A stretch of 64,000 nucleotides of DNA, taken from assembly GCA_026027325.1 (NCBI GenBank), contig JAMSLZ010000005.1:310001-374000 (forward strand). The letters are read 5' to 3'. Source of the DNA: Actinomucor elegans. Lineage: Eukaryota > Mucoromycota > Mucoromycetes > Mucorales > Mucoraceae. The translations under genes and the position numbers were made by a program. This document shows, piece by piece, positions 49,805 through 61,683 of the stretch (position 1 is the first letter of the stretch; every line of letters begins with the position of its first letter). The notes under the pieces were generated by a model. It was not told the DNA's origin, did not search any database, and saw nothing but the letters and a program-made list of their open reading frames with translations.

Positions 49805-50364
49805 ATGTCGTGGCAAGCTTATGTTGATACCAACCTTGTAGGTACTGGTAATGTTTCTCAAGCCGCTATTTACGGTTTAAACGGTGGTGAGTGGGCCAAG
49901 TCTGCTGGTTTCCAGGTAAGCTTCTTTTTTTTTTTCTTTTTTTTTTCTCATCTCGAGATGAAGTTGCTCAAAAGTCAATATAGTTGAGTGCTGCTGAAGT
50001 TCAAGAAGTTATTAGTGCTTACTCTAACTCTGCCCATGTTCTTGCTCACGGTATTCATATCAACGGTGTCAAGTATTTCGTTATAAAAGCTGATGAGCGT
50101 TCTATCTATGGCAAAAAGGTAAAAGAAAAGGAAGGGTATAGTTCGAGAAAGTGACTAATAATTGTTTATTTAGGACGCTAACGGTGTCTGTATTGTCAAG
50201 ACCACCCAAGCTATCTTGGTTGGTACCTATAAGGAAGGTATCCAACCCGGTAACAGTGCCAAGACCGTTGAAGGTTTAGCTGATTATTTGATCTCTGTTA
50301 ACTATGTAAGTATTACTGTCTATATAAATCGTATGGTTTTACTAATAGTTTTCTATTGTAGTAA
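49805..50364 (+). CDS. PFY1: Profilin
   Basis: Small actin-monomer, poly-proline and phosphoinositide binding protein. Exons 49805-49915, 49984-50118, 50174-50305 and 50362-50364 give 126 residues, the normal length. The N-terminus MSWQAYVDTNLVGTG is the family signature, and the C-terminus VEGLADYLISVNY matches the poly-proline binding helix. The final intron (GTAAGT donor at 50306) separates the last tyrosine codon from TAA, so the last coding exon consists of the stop codon only. If that intron were retained the protein would gain 18 unrelated residues; the canonical end argues for splicing. It lies 170 bases after DBP10 on the same strand. Confidence 0.96.
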
Positions 50365-50499
50365 ACTTTTCTCTATATCTCTTCATATAAACCCACTAGC
50401 TTGAAATAAACTATTTACATCACTACACATAAGCCAACTTTTATAAAGTACGCGTTTATTCGAAGAAGGTCTTCGATGCACTGATTTGAATCTCAGTTT

Positions 50500-50796
50500 T
50501 TATTTGTTTATTTTAGTTTTGGGTGTACCCCCAAAGGAAATTCCAGGTTCCAACCATTTCCTGATCAAAAGCATGCGTGTAGAACCTTTCTTTAACCACT
50601 TGAAAGACGAATTTACAGGGCGGTCATGATAGTATTCTAAATACATCATTTCTCTGGACACTTGTTCCAAGTAAATCACTCGAGAATACTTGGATGTTCT
50701 CACTAGTTGTATTTAAAGGGGATGACTAGCAAATAGACAAATGGCTGAGTTAGCAGTTGTCTTTTGAGAAACAGAGTACAAAATATGCGTAGTCAT
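50500..50796 (-). pseudogene. Possible decayed small gene
   Basis: On the minus strand a frame starts MTTHILYSVSQKTTANSA at 50796, meets one TAA near 50716, then stays open in the same frame to 50500 (VSREMMYLEYYHDRPVNSSF, later MLLIRKWLEPGISFGG). Codon composition looks coding. I recognise no family. It may be a broken gene, a gene fragment or chance. Confidence 0.3.
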
Positions 50797-52512
50797 AAAA
50801 GTAATACATAATACATCATTGTATACTAAAAATAATCAGACAGTTACTATATATCTGATCCCCCAAACTGCCGTTTTTTACTCTGGTTTATATACTTTAT
50901 TACTATTATGGCTCAATTTTCAAGCATATAAGCAAATTTCTAAAATTAACGAGTGGTAAGTTAACCACTATGAATCATGGATACATTATATGCAAGCCCA
51001 TTTCAGGTTTTATCGGGTGCAGCAACTTGTTTTGAGCGTGTGCCACTAGGCAGATGCGACATTGAACCGAAATCGATTGAGAGATGTAGAATAATGCTTT
51101 ATGCCAATTTTCAAAACTTTCAATTTTCAATCTCAGACAGAGAAATCTTGCTTAGAAAATGCAGTGTAAAATGGTCTTTATACAAGACATCAGTTTGAAT
51201 GCTTAATAGTTTTATTGTTAACTATTGCAAGAAACCTTTCTCAAAGAAAAAAAAATTTTTTATTGGAACATTGTTGCATCCTTCTACTTGACTTTACAGC
51301 TATGAAAGTAAATTTAATAAATAGAACATATTTGATCCCAAGTTCTTAAGTCTTACCATAGCTTTTGGTTGAGTTATATAAAACTATATGATTTCAAGAA
51401 AGATACCATGGCCGTTTATTTTCCACCAACCAATTAAACGGTGATTAATATACCAGCAGTAACAATAACCTTTAACAAACACATAGATACATTTGTGGTT
51501 ATAACCATAAGACAGTATAAGCATGGTTGCAAAAAAGGTCTAGTATATCTATGCTTCACACATTCTATACTACTTGCTGAAATCCGATACTTTGTTCGTC
51601 ATATAGAAGGGAATAGTGCTCAATTTAGCAAGGTTAAAATGGACCCTAGTAAACAAAGCATAGCTTACATTTACTAAATCTTTTCTTCTATAAGCCAATC
51701 AAAACACTGATGCTGCAAAGTACCCTTTATACTGTTAAAAATTAAAGTTACCTCCTCACCACCATTATGGGATTCCCTTAATTTTGATCACTTCTTTAGA
51801 CTTATAATCCTTTTCTTCACTTCCTGACTGTTGTTGAATTTAGGCAATTTGACTCACAGCTTAAATGAAATTTTATCTTGATTTTTGCTCTCATTTTTCA
51901 AGGAGAAGGATTAGTCTGTATATAACAAATACTTCAACAAGATTTACTTAAAATAAAATGGCTTATCAAATGACAAAGATGGGGTGTTTCCTTCAATTGA
52001 AAGGGTTATCCTCAATAAGAGTTGAGTATTTACAGTTTGTTAAAATGTAGTCATAACTCCATTATTTTTTAAGCAATACAATCTTTCAAAAATACTCTGA
52101 TATACAATGTAATACTACCTATACACTCCACAAAAATAATACGATAGTGGAAAATTTTGACCTTTTTTTTTTTTTTTTTTTTTTTTTTTGAAATCGCCCT
52201 ATTTCCGGTTTTACATTTTTCGATTGATTCTAGTTTAATATCACATTTAAATGATAGTACATATTCGAAATTAAGTATCACATCTACACACTAAAAAGAC
52301 AATGTCATATTTTATGGAAGCACCGTAAATTACATGCTTTTCAAGTAAATTAGATTTATAGATCTATTAATCTCTCGATCGAGCTGGACCAAATGTCATA
52401 TCTACTAGAAACCGCAAGTTACTGATATAATAAAACATCAATCTCAAACCACAATGATTTTTGAGTATATTAGTATTAATATGCAAACTCGTCTTTTTAT
52501 TATATATTTATA
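50797..52512. other. Gene-free interval with repeat cores
   Basis: About 1.7 kb of AT-rich DNA. Units of the dispersed repeat can be seen near 51015-51080 (ACATTGAACCGAAATCGATT) and, inverted, near 52350-52400. A T27 run lies at 52163-52189. No gene is supported. Confidence 0.5.
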
Positions 52513-55500
52513 TTATTTTGTCAATTTACGTCTTTTAACAATGCGATCAGCTTCTTGGTGGAGTTCAGCAACACGCCCAGCCAAAGACAAATACATCTTG
52601 TGCTGATGATCCAAAACGGCGCCTACACTACTAGGCGAAAAGGGTGCATGATTCTGGAAGCCCACAATAGCTTCTTCTATACAGCCAATGGTATGAGAAA
52701 ACTGGTTCACGCGATCCTGCATGCTAGTGATCATATCAGCATAAAAGTTCCAATTTTCTTGTTCACCGCGCATACGCCAGCTCTTGCCATCATTAGGCTT
52801 TACTTCATGAGCTGAAGAGGCATTCAGGCATAGAACCTTGTTCTTGGATATCAAATCGTTCAATGATTCAGATTCGCTTTCCAAGCGTTCCTTTAAGATA
52901 ATAGCATCCTAACAAACGAGACGTATTAGTGCTGCTAACGTAGATATCAAATGAGTCTTACATTATTATAAGTTAAAGCGTCAGATTTGATTTTTTGAAG
53001 CGTAGGGCCAAACGAGGATGAAAGTTCCTCTGCAATTTTATCGCGTTTGTCCGTTTGTTCAGTAATGAAACTAGCCAACTGAGCCAATTCGTTACGTGCA
53101 TCGTCAGGAAGCTCCCAAAAGCGTGTTTTATACGTGATTTGATTAGGTTCTGTGACATTAGTTTGTAATGTAGTTTGAACAGTAGTACTTGTGCTATAGT
53201 ATAATGGATGAGTATATATTATATATATATCGAGTGAGTTTCAATTATTGAATTACCTTGAAGTGTCTCTCTTGTCGAGAGGACGTAAATTCAATGTAGC
53301 TGTATTACTTGTATCATCGGATCCGCCAGTCTTGCTAAATGCGAGTGATGCAGACCCAGGTTCTTTTGAAGCAGTAGAAGTACTGGGCAATTTGAAACTG
53401 ACATGCTTGTTTGAATCTTGTTCTTTAGACGAACCAAACAAAGATGAAGCGTCGGTAGATTTGGATAGAGTTGATTTACCAAAGGTAGCAGGAGCCTTAT
53501 TTTTATCTGTACTTTCTTCTTGACTCTTCTTTGAAGAATCACTCTTATCACTAGTTTCTTTTGTGGTTTTGGAGAAAGAGCCAAAAGAGATGGTGGATTT
53601 GCTGGTAGGAGCATTAGTAGGAGTGAAGGTAGCAGCAGCAGTAGTTGATTCAGATGTAGTATCCTTGCTTGGCTTGTCGACAGTAGGTGGCTCGCCAAAA
53701 GTGAAGGTCTTTTTCTGAGTAGAGGCATCAGTTTTATCAGAAACAGTTGTAGAAGAAGGAGCACCAAACGTGAATGGCTTGGGAGCAGATACATTAGTCT
53801 CAGGCTTATCAGAAGCAGCTGTGGAGGGCGAAATACCAAACGAAAATGGCTTAGAAGCGGGTGTACTGGTCTCAGGCTTATCAGAAGCAGCTGTAGAAGA
53901 GGGAGTACCAAACGTGAACGGCTTGGAGGCAGGCGTACTATCTTTTGACGTAGAAGGTGCGCCAAACGTAAATGTAGGAGCGGTAGTAGTGTCTTTAGAG
54001 GTAGCAGCTGCAGCTGCAGGAGAGTCTTTAGCGGTACCAAAAGAGAATGGTTTGCTGCTATCTCCAGAAGAAGCACTAGAACCAAAGGAGAAGGTGAGAG
54101 GTTTAGCAGACCCAGATGGTGGTGTTGCCATGCTGAGGGAGCTAGTTGACTTGATAGATTTCTTATTTAAGCGAGAGCTTTCCTCTTGTTCTTGATCATC
54201 ATCTCTATTAAGTTGTCTCTTTTTACTACGACCACTACCAGAATCATCATCATCAGTAGTTGATGATGCTGTGGGCATCTTGAAAGAGAATGGCGAAGGC
54301 TTGTCACTGGCTGTAGGTGGTTTGAATGAAAATGGAGAAGATTTTTCACTAGATGAAGGCGCATTGAATGAAAAGGGCGAAGGTTTATCAGTTGTAGAAG
54401 CAGCAGGTGTAGTAAAAGAGAAAGGCTTTGGTGTAGTAGCAGTCGCAGGTTTATCACTGAATGAGAAGGGGGAAGGCTTATCAGTTGTGACAGGCGTGGT
54501 AAATGTCAAGGACGAACTGGTACTAGTAGTTGCTGCTGGAGTGCCGAATGTAAAAGGCAAACTTGTAGCTGGCTTGTCCTCGGTTGTAGCAGCTGGTTTG
54601 CTAAATGAAAATGGAGATGAAGTCGTAGTTGGTTTATCAAAAGAAAGCTTAGGTGCCGAAATGGCTTTAGTAGGCGCTTCCGTTGTAGAGGGCTCTTCGT
54701 CTGAATTGAGTTTTGATTCCGTAGTTTCATCCTCCTCTTCTTCAGTAGTTTCAGACGAAGCTATAGCGATAACAGTAGGTGTTTCTGCCTTCTCTACCTC
54801 TTCCTCTTCCTTCTTCTCTTCTACTTCTGCTTCTTTACTGGGCTGTTCTTCTTTACTAGAGCCTTCGGTAGCTGATTTTGTTGCAGGTTTGAAAGAGAAT
54901 GGCGAAGGCTTATCACTAGATGAACTGAACGAAAAAGGTGAAGGTTTATCTGTTGTAGAAGCGGTAGATGTAGCAAAGGTGAAAGGCTTTGATGTGGTAG
55001 CAGGTTTATCACTGGCGGCAGGTGTATTGAATGAGAAGGGCGAAGCTTTATCAGTCGGTTTGCTTGCACTCACTGCTGTAGAAGTGCCAAACGAGAATTG
55101 TAAGCTACTGACAGGCTTATCTCCAGTAGATGCTGCAGGGCTTCCAAACGAGAAAGGTGAGTTGGGAGCAGGCTTCTCAACGGCAGATGTTGTAGGATTG
55201 CTGAACGTAAAAGGCGAAGTAGTAGCGGGTTTATCTGCAGTCGATGTTGCAGGAGTGCTAAATGAAAAAGGGGTTGCGGTTGTAGTTGGCTTACTAGTAA
55301 CTGTGGAAAATGGAGAAGATACTGGTACTATATTTGCTGATACACTACTGGTTGCTTCGGTAGTCTTGGAAGAAGATGTCTCTTCTGAAGAAACGTTACT
55401 TTTACCAAAAACTAAAGTTGGTTGAGATGGCTTGCTAGCTTCAGTTTGCATAGAAGCAAAAGGAGAAGCTGGGGCAACAGCTGTCATAGTGTTAGAGCCA

Positions 55501-56243
55501 GCATCAATAGAAAATCCAATTGCTGAAGACGAGGGCTGCACTTCTTTATCGTCAGAATCCATACTGGAATCATTATCATCATCAGTTGATGCTTTTGTAG
55601 ATGTTTGTCCTAGTAGCACCAAGTCCCATTAAAATACGTTCTATAGGATGTTCATACTCATCAATTGAACCTACCAAATCCTCCAAATGGACTTATATTG
55701 CCTGAACTTCCAAAACCCGACTGAAATCCGCCAGCAGTTGAAGTAGGTACACCAGCACTACCGAAAATCCCTGTGCCGGGAGTATTTGTATTAGTAGCAG
55801 TATTACCGAATCCACCGAAAGGTTGGCTAGTAGGAGGTGCTGGATTACCGAATCCTCCAAATCCAGTGGCTGCAGGTGCTGCATTGACAGGTGGGTTGCT
55901 TAATGAGCTCCCAAATCCACTTTGGAAGGCTGTATTTGTGGTATTAGTGTTCCCAAAGCCAGTATTACTAGTATTACCGAATCCAGCGCCAAAACTGGGT
56001 TGGAGTGGTGGTTTAGCAGGCGTTACTGAAGCAGAGGGTGCTCCAAAAGAAAATCCAGCTAAAGGGCTAGCTGTTCCGGGTGCGCTTCCTGTACTTCCAA
56101 CTGAATTATTTGATGCAGTTCGAATTAAGCGACGTCTTGGCTGAGCAATAGGACGTTCTGGGTGTGGATTACTATACGAGTCAAGATGTTACAGTTATGA
56201 TTAACGCGTCTTCATTCATAGGATTTAACCAAGATTACCTCAT
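52513..56243 (-). CDS. Large FG-repeat nucleoporin (Nup58/Nup49-like or Nsp1-like)
   Basis: Nuclear pore channel protein of about 1,160 residues. Exons on the minus strand are 56243-56239, 56171-55675, 55609-53257, 53193-52962 and 52908-52513. Exon 1 codes only for ATG plus two bases. Residues 2-165 hold GFG and FGGFG repeats; residues about 170-950 are a giant FxFG-type region with repeats of the form DKPSPFSF and KPFTFG separated by Ser/Thr/Ala/Lys linkers, broken once by an acidic Glu/Lys block. The last 210 residues are helical coiled coil (RFWELPDDARNELAQLASFI, then NFYADMITSMQDRVNQF and YLSLAGRVAELHQEADRIV). The coiled region suggests a Nup58/Nup49 type subunit, while the FxFG linkers are Nsp1/Nup62-like. 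The exact orthologue is uncertain. Confidence 0.85.
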
Positions 56244-57399
56244 TGAACTGGTATTATGTCTTTTATATCTTGGTTTCTCTCTCTTTTCTATTAATGAAAG
56301 ACGTATAAATATGTTCTTTTTCCCTTCGAGTTGAATATACACAATCGAGTGAAAAGAAGAGGACAATTTCTGTGCTAAAAAACCTGGAAAAAATCCTACA
56401 AAAATTGTGACTGGATTTTATGCTATTCGCGTGTATTCCTATTGAACGCGGTTAAAGTGTTCTTGAAGTTTACAGCAGCATTTACACATCAATATGGATA
56501 TCTTTAATGTGCTAATTGAGACAAGTCAAAAAATAATGGTAAGCAGTAGCTTCTTGAAATGAAATGAAGAAAAAGAAATATATTTGAACCAGGGCTAGAA
56601 ACCAGAGAAAAATTATTGGTCAGTGTTGGATTTGACGATAAAAGGGGCATCATTTTCTTGAGTCAAAAAAAAATAATCGTATGCTTTGATGTATAAGAAA
56701 TATGAAAGTCTTACACTATGCTTCTATAACGAAACTAATACCACCAAAAAGATGATAGAACGGAGACAAATCGTTTCTCCTACTTTCAGATATTTTATTG
56801 GATTTCGGTGTTTAGATCTTGATGGCTGCTACTGTTGCTACTAGCTAGCTGCTGTTGCTGCGCTGCTGTTAAGGTCGGCTAAAAAAAAAAGATTAAAAAA
56901 AATGGAGAATCACAAAAAATATAGTTAATAGAGTCTATGTCGAATTGTAATAGGCATCTGATAGCACACAGCTTATGTTTCTTTACACCTATAAGTTTTT
57001 TTGATAGTTGATCTAAAATCTGACTATAACTCACACACTATTTATGTTAAAAAACACAAAGTGAATACTTTTTTATATTTTTTATAATAGCATACTATAC
57101 CGCAAGTTTAGACTAAATAGAAGAAACAATATCTTGAAGTGCATTCCATACTCTCCAAAAAAAAAAAAAAAAAAAAAAAATAGAGTGGATATTTAAAAAA
57201 ATGTTCTTACGATAACGACCCACTTTCTGTTCGTTGCCAGCATATTTAGGTCTTCCGTCGATCTTTGTCAAATAGCATATTTGGTAAACGTTCCATGCTT
57301 AGAATGGGCTGTTAAATTTATTCGAACTTTTGTTTCACTGGAATATATTTAATATTATTATATTCTTTACTGATTAATGTATAATAAAGATATATTTAT
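56244..57399. other. Intergenic: nucleoporin promoter and importin-9 3' flank
   Basis: About 1.15 kb between two minus-strand genes. It includes an A run of about 25 at 57156-57180. Two short open stretches on the minus strand (near 57211-57300 and 56840-56878) could be joined by a 332-nt intron, but this is longer than the neighbours' introns and matches no known family, so I do not call it. Confidence 0.5.
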
Positions 57400-60300
57400 T
57401 TATTGGCGAAGAATATATTCCATAGTTTGCTTCTCTTCATCGTTCAGTTGTGTCTGACAGATCTCATGGAAATTATTGATATTATGTGTGTTACAGTTAC
57501 GGAAGAAGTCTGTTAAATAGGCTTTGATATCAGTTTGATAAATAGGATCATTCTTCAAATCTGGATTATCTTCTTCATCATCGTCGTTCTCAATATTAGC
57601 CAGCATATCTACAGCCATAGTATGTCAGTAATCTTTTATATTTGACTTATTATGAGATATATCTTTACCTGATAAAAGGTTAATATCATTGCGAGAAGCA
57701 AATGGCTCGTCATCTACATCTTCCCAATCACCGCCCTAGATTAAATATAACAAGTTAAGAATTGGTTTCTGTTCCAAACCTACAAATAATAGTACCTCTT
57801 CGTCTCCAGATTCAGCATCCTCAACAGGTAATTGCTCATTCATATAAGCATTAGTAGCATCAGCAACCAAAAGTTTAATGATTTTGGCAGGCAGGGAAAT
57901 AGCTGTAAATTGATCAGGATCTACAGCCAAACGTTAATGTAATTATAACATAAAATAATTCCATATAATACAAAACTTACTTCTCTTTGCTCTTGATCGT
58001 GTTACAATGCCGGCTATATAAAATCAATAAAAAAAAATGTAAACAGAGAATACATAATTTAAACGGATATATACTTTACCATTGGGATTAACTACTATCT
58101 CGCCCTTGACAGTGATGTTTTGGAGTCTAGGATCACTAGATAAATATATCTTTGATAAAGCAATAGCACTACAAAAAAAAACAGAACCTGTGAATACCAT
58201 TCTGTAAAATTGGTAAAAAGGTATCGCTTTACCTGACTTTGATGGTATAATAGCCAGAGAAACTGTCATAGTTTTCGCACCAAGTAGTCATCAAAATATC
58301 CAATCCACTCTTACCATTGATTTGGGCATCACAAAGGAACTGGAATACAGTGTCTTGCTGAGAAATGACTAAATGAGCAAAAACCATGACAAGAGATTGA
58401 ATGAAAGGTTGATAATCAGTGTTCATTAAGCGGCCAAGAACAGCAGTCAAGAGGTTAGGCAAAACAGGCCCAATACCACTGCCGACCTTTTGAATAAGGG
58501 TTACAATGAGATCACCCACAAACAGAGCGTCGGAATCGGATCCTGTAGGTTCGAGCAATTTAGCAATAAAATGGATGATATAATCCAAACCTGATTTGCC
58601 AGATTGATCGTGCCTATGCATAATAAGTTAATACTACTAGCCTTGATTGACTGTCTAATAAACGAACGAACCATCTCATGATATGGTCAATATCCTTTAC
58701 AATAAAAGTTTTTAAGCACTCTTGTGCACTCTGAAGCAAATCAATATCAGGAACACTCCAAGCCAATTGCATTAACCCAGGGAACATTTGTTCAGTGAAT
58801 TCATTAGGCAAAGGAGAAGGTCCGTATGAAATCATGGCAGTCAACAAATCCACGGCAGACTGTCAAGCAAAAGATTATAAGTAATATTGGTAAATACATA
58901 CAATGCATACTTACTGCATGGACAATAGCATCAGTATTAGCCGTAGAAAATACTTGACTAATGAAAGGAAGTGCAGTTACGCAAAGAGCAGCATAATAGT
59001 ACGTGTTTTTGGAGAACTCTTCAAACAAATCGAGAATGTAGCTAGTGATGATGGAATCAGCTGCATACTTTTGCCAAATCTGTAAGATAGCAGGAGTCAA
59101 AATATGCTCATACTTGGCTGTGACCTCTTGATTGATCTATATTGACAGTTAGTTTGAAAACTTACTCAGCGAAACATGAATTTACCTTGACAGCAGATCC
59201 CAATGTCTCCAGCAATAACATCAATGACTCCTCAGTGGCCATAGGTAAAAGTTGGCAAGTGCCTTCCATGATATTGACTTGGTAAGGATTTACGTATTCA
59301 GGGCTTAAGAATTTGCAATAGTTATCCAAAGCTCTCAGAGCAGAAATCTTGACAGGGATTCCACTGGTAGTAGCTTGAAGAGCATGAACTGCAACAGCAA
59401 CATATTGACTGGACATATCGGTAGGCAGGATTTTCGCAAATTCAGAAGCGAAAACAAAGGCGCGACCTTGCAAAAATGGGAAATCTAACAAGCACACTAG
59501 AATTAGGGATCGTACTCGATATCATATCTTTCAAAGACACTTTACCAGCTGCTTTCATATCTTCTAATACAACATGATCAAACAAACTCTTCAGGTCAAA
59601 TTGAACATTCTTCTTATCATCAGCCAAAGCTTCCATCAATTCCTCAGAAAGACGACCAACAGCCAACAAGCAGGATTCTTGGATCTTCCACCAATCGCCA
59701 TTTCCAGCATTACGGGCTTCATTAGATTCAGCAATATGGCGTTGAATAGCGGCCGACAATGCGTTAAAAAAAGTCACAGGGAAAGCTTCTTGCAAAGACA
59801 AAAGCACATCGATAGAAGCTACACGAGCATTGAAAGTAAAAGTACCATCCTCCTCATCAGCTACGAACTGGTTTGCATCAGTAGACCACATCTCCATCTG
59901 CTCTTGAGTTATTTGCATGTAGATGATATAGACATACAGCAATTGCTCAAAGAAACCAGTAGCAGCGCCTTCAGGATTGATAAACAAATGTTTGACGGTC
60001 CTTTTGGTACAAGCGGCGGCCACAAAGTCAAACAATACATACAACAAGTTCTGGAAACCAATCTCATTGCCCTCTGAATCTTGGAATGTCTCTCCAATAT
60101 CACCAGAATCACTGATGAATTCCTGAACGTAACGTTCACGCAGGTTATACAAGTCCATCCAAATAGGTTCGAAGATTTGAGGTAAAGAAGCAGAGATATA
60201 CTTTGGGAATTCGGCACTGATAGTACAAATACACTTTACAACCTTCATTTTCAAGCCATATTCCTCGGTTGCTTTCTCAGCATCGCCTTGGACGTGATGA

Positions 60301-61255
60301 TTCAAGATAACAATGAAAGCTTCCATCCATTGAGGAATAATAGGCGCGATAAACTGCTCAGCAAGAGCTGGATTCTCTTCACGTAAAGTGGAGAGCATTT
60401 CAATGCAGCTAGTGAGGATGTTTACTGCTCTTCCACGAGTACTGAATGAATATACCTACGCAACACATTAAAGACCCCATATGCAATTTAACGTACTATA
60501 CTTACACTATCCGACGTCAAAATTCGATACATTTCGGGGATCAATGCAGGGCCGATTTGGGGCAATTGTTGAATACTGATATCTTTCTTTACCATCTCTA
60601 ACAAAACGTGCATAGCACCATGAACACTGTCACTATTGCTTGATTTCAAATAATTCAGTAATATGTCGAAAAGATTGGGCCAATCTTCAGGGAAATCGTC
60701 ATGAGCGATCTTGGATACAACGTAAGCACTCACTACTCGAATTTTCGACTCGGGATCAGCAAGACCAGTAAGAATAATCTCTCGAACAGCTGCTTTACTC
60801 TGTGATCGTGTTAATATCCATCGAGAATTTGACTTTTGATATTTACCTCGGGTGGTGCTTCAGGACCAACAAACTTATCATCGTTCTTACCCGACCAATG
60901 TGTTGTAACATAAGCTTTCAATGTCACTGCAGCCAAGTAAAAGGCGAGTTAAAGATAAACATGGTTATATGTATATGGAAGAAATATTAGTGATATATAG
61001 ATAGATAGATAGATATAAAAAGGATATTTGACGTTGAGGAATTGTATGCTGCTGAGATACAGTAAGTTTAGCGAGACTGACAGGAAACTCTATATTACAG
61101 AGGTTTAATAAAAAGGGGTATGCTCGAGGTCCAAATTTATAAACGTTCTTACCTGGCTGAATGGCGAGCTCTTTGAGTCTATTCTCGGCGGCTGTACGGA
61201 TAGTTCCGTCACTATCAGCGACTCGTAAAAGAGTCTCGAAAACTGCGTTATCCAT
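57400..61255 (-). CDS. KAP114: Importin-9 / Kap114 family nuclear import receptor
   Basis: Importin-beta family receptor; the family imports histone H2A-H2B, TBP and ribosomal cargo. Fourteen exons on the minus strand: 61255-61153, 61089-61028, 60936-60847, 60799-60506, 60455-59546, 59484-59186, 59136-58915, 58859-58672, 58613-58233, 58168-58080, 58013-57981, 57920-57796, 57735-57669 and 57608-57400, about 1,023 residues (human IPO9 is near 1,040). Diagnostic blocks include YIIYMQITQEQMEMWSTDAN, GDWWKIQESCLLAVGRL, QSLVMVFAHLV and IVTRSRAKRNPDQFTAISLP, followed by an acidic stretch and NDPIYQTDIKAYLTDFF at the C-terminus, as in IPO9. Intron 2 is a U12-type AT-AC intron; only its use restores RQLAAVTLKAYV. 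Other introns are GT-AG. Confidence 0.95.
60937..61027 (-). other. U12-type AT-AC intron (91 nt) in the importin-9 gene
   Basis: On the coding strand the intron starts ATATCCTTT (the U12 donor consensus), has TCTTTAAC at 60955-60948 (close to the U12 branch consensus TCCTTAAC) and ends CCTTTTAC about 12 nt after the branch adenosine. Exons join CCTCAACGTCAA to TTGGCTGCAGTG in phase 0, giving IPQRQLAAVTLKAY. A TATC tandem run lies inside. The nearest GT-AG alternative (GTCAAATATC to GGCTGCAG) would delete conserved residues. Confidence 0.88.
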
Positions 61256-61683
61256 ATTGAAAAAAGGTACAAGATGAACCAAGATTCTATTACAGGAAGA
61301 AAGAGAGCTATTATATCGAAGGAAAAAAAAAATTCAAACTTCGCGTTCGAAAAAAAACACTTCTAAATATGGGCTTTGTTCGTAAGTTTGCAGAATAAAG
61401 CTTGAGAAACTAAAAGAATATTATATAAAATACGCGTTATTTCGCGTCAAGCGACTTTCCAAGCATAAGGCTTTCAAATAATGGTTTTGGACGTTATCAT
61501 TTTATAAGCAACTGAGGATTATTTACTGTATCAAATCTTTAATTTGCATTGAAATTAAAAATTACTGAAAAACAGTTTTGGGTTTCCAGTGGCTTGGAAT
61601 CGGAATTCCAGTTGGAGTCAACTACCAGTTGCTGGCCCTCTCATCATTGAACCTTCCTTCTAAACGCGGTCTAATTAATCACT
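61256..61683. other. Divergent promoter region between importin-9 and eL37
   Basis: About 0.43 kb between the start codons of two divergently transcribed genes. It is AT-rich near importin-9 and less so near eL37. No shared element was identified. Confidence 0.55.

Noticed and set aside
54271..55425. Plus-strand open frame of 384 codons inside the FG nucleoporin gene
   Set aside because: It is antisense to the FxFG repeats; the regular repeat codons leave the opposite strand free of stops. Its product is a monotonous Val/Gly/Glu repeat mirroring the repeats.
56840..57300. Possible two-exon minus-strand gene (YLTKIDGRPKYAGNEQKVG)
   Set aside because: The 332-nt intron is much longer than typical here, no start codon joins in frame and no family is recognised.
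60930..61032. GT-AG alternative for importin-9 intron 2 (GTCAAATATC to GGCTGCAG)
   Set aside because: It keeps the frame but removes the conserved RQLAAV segment and has a very poor donor; the AT-AC reading has complete U12 signals.
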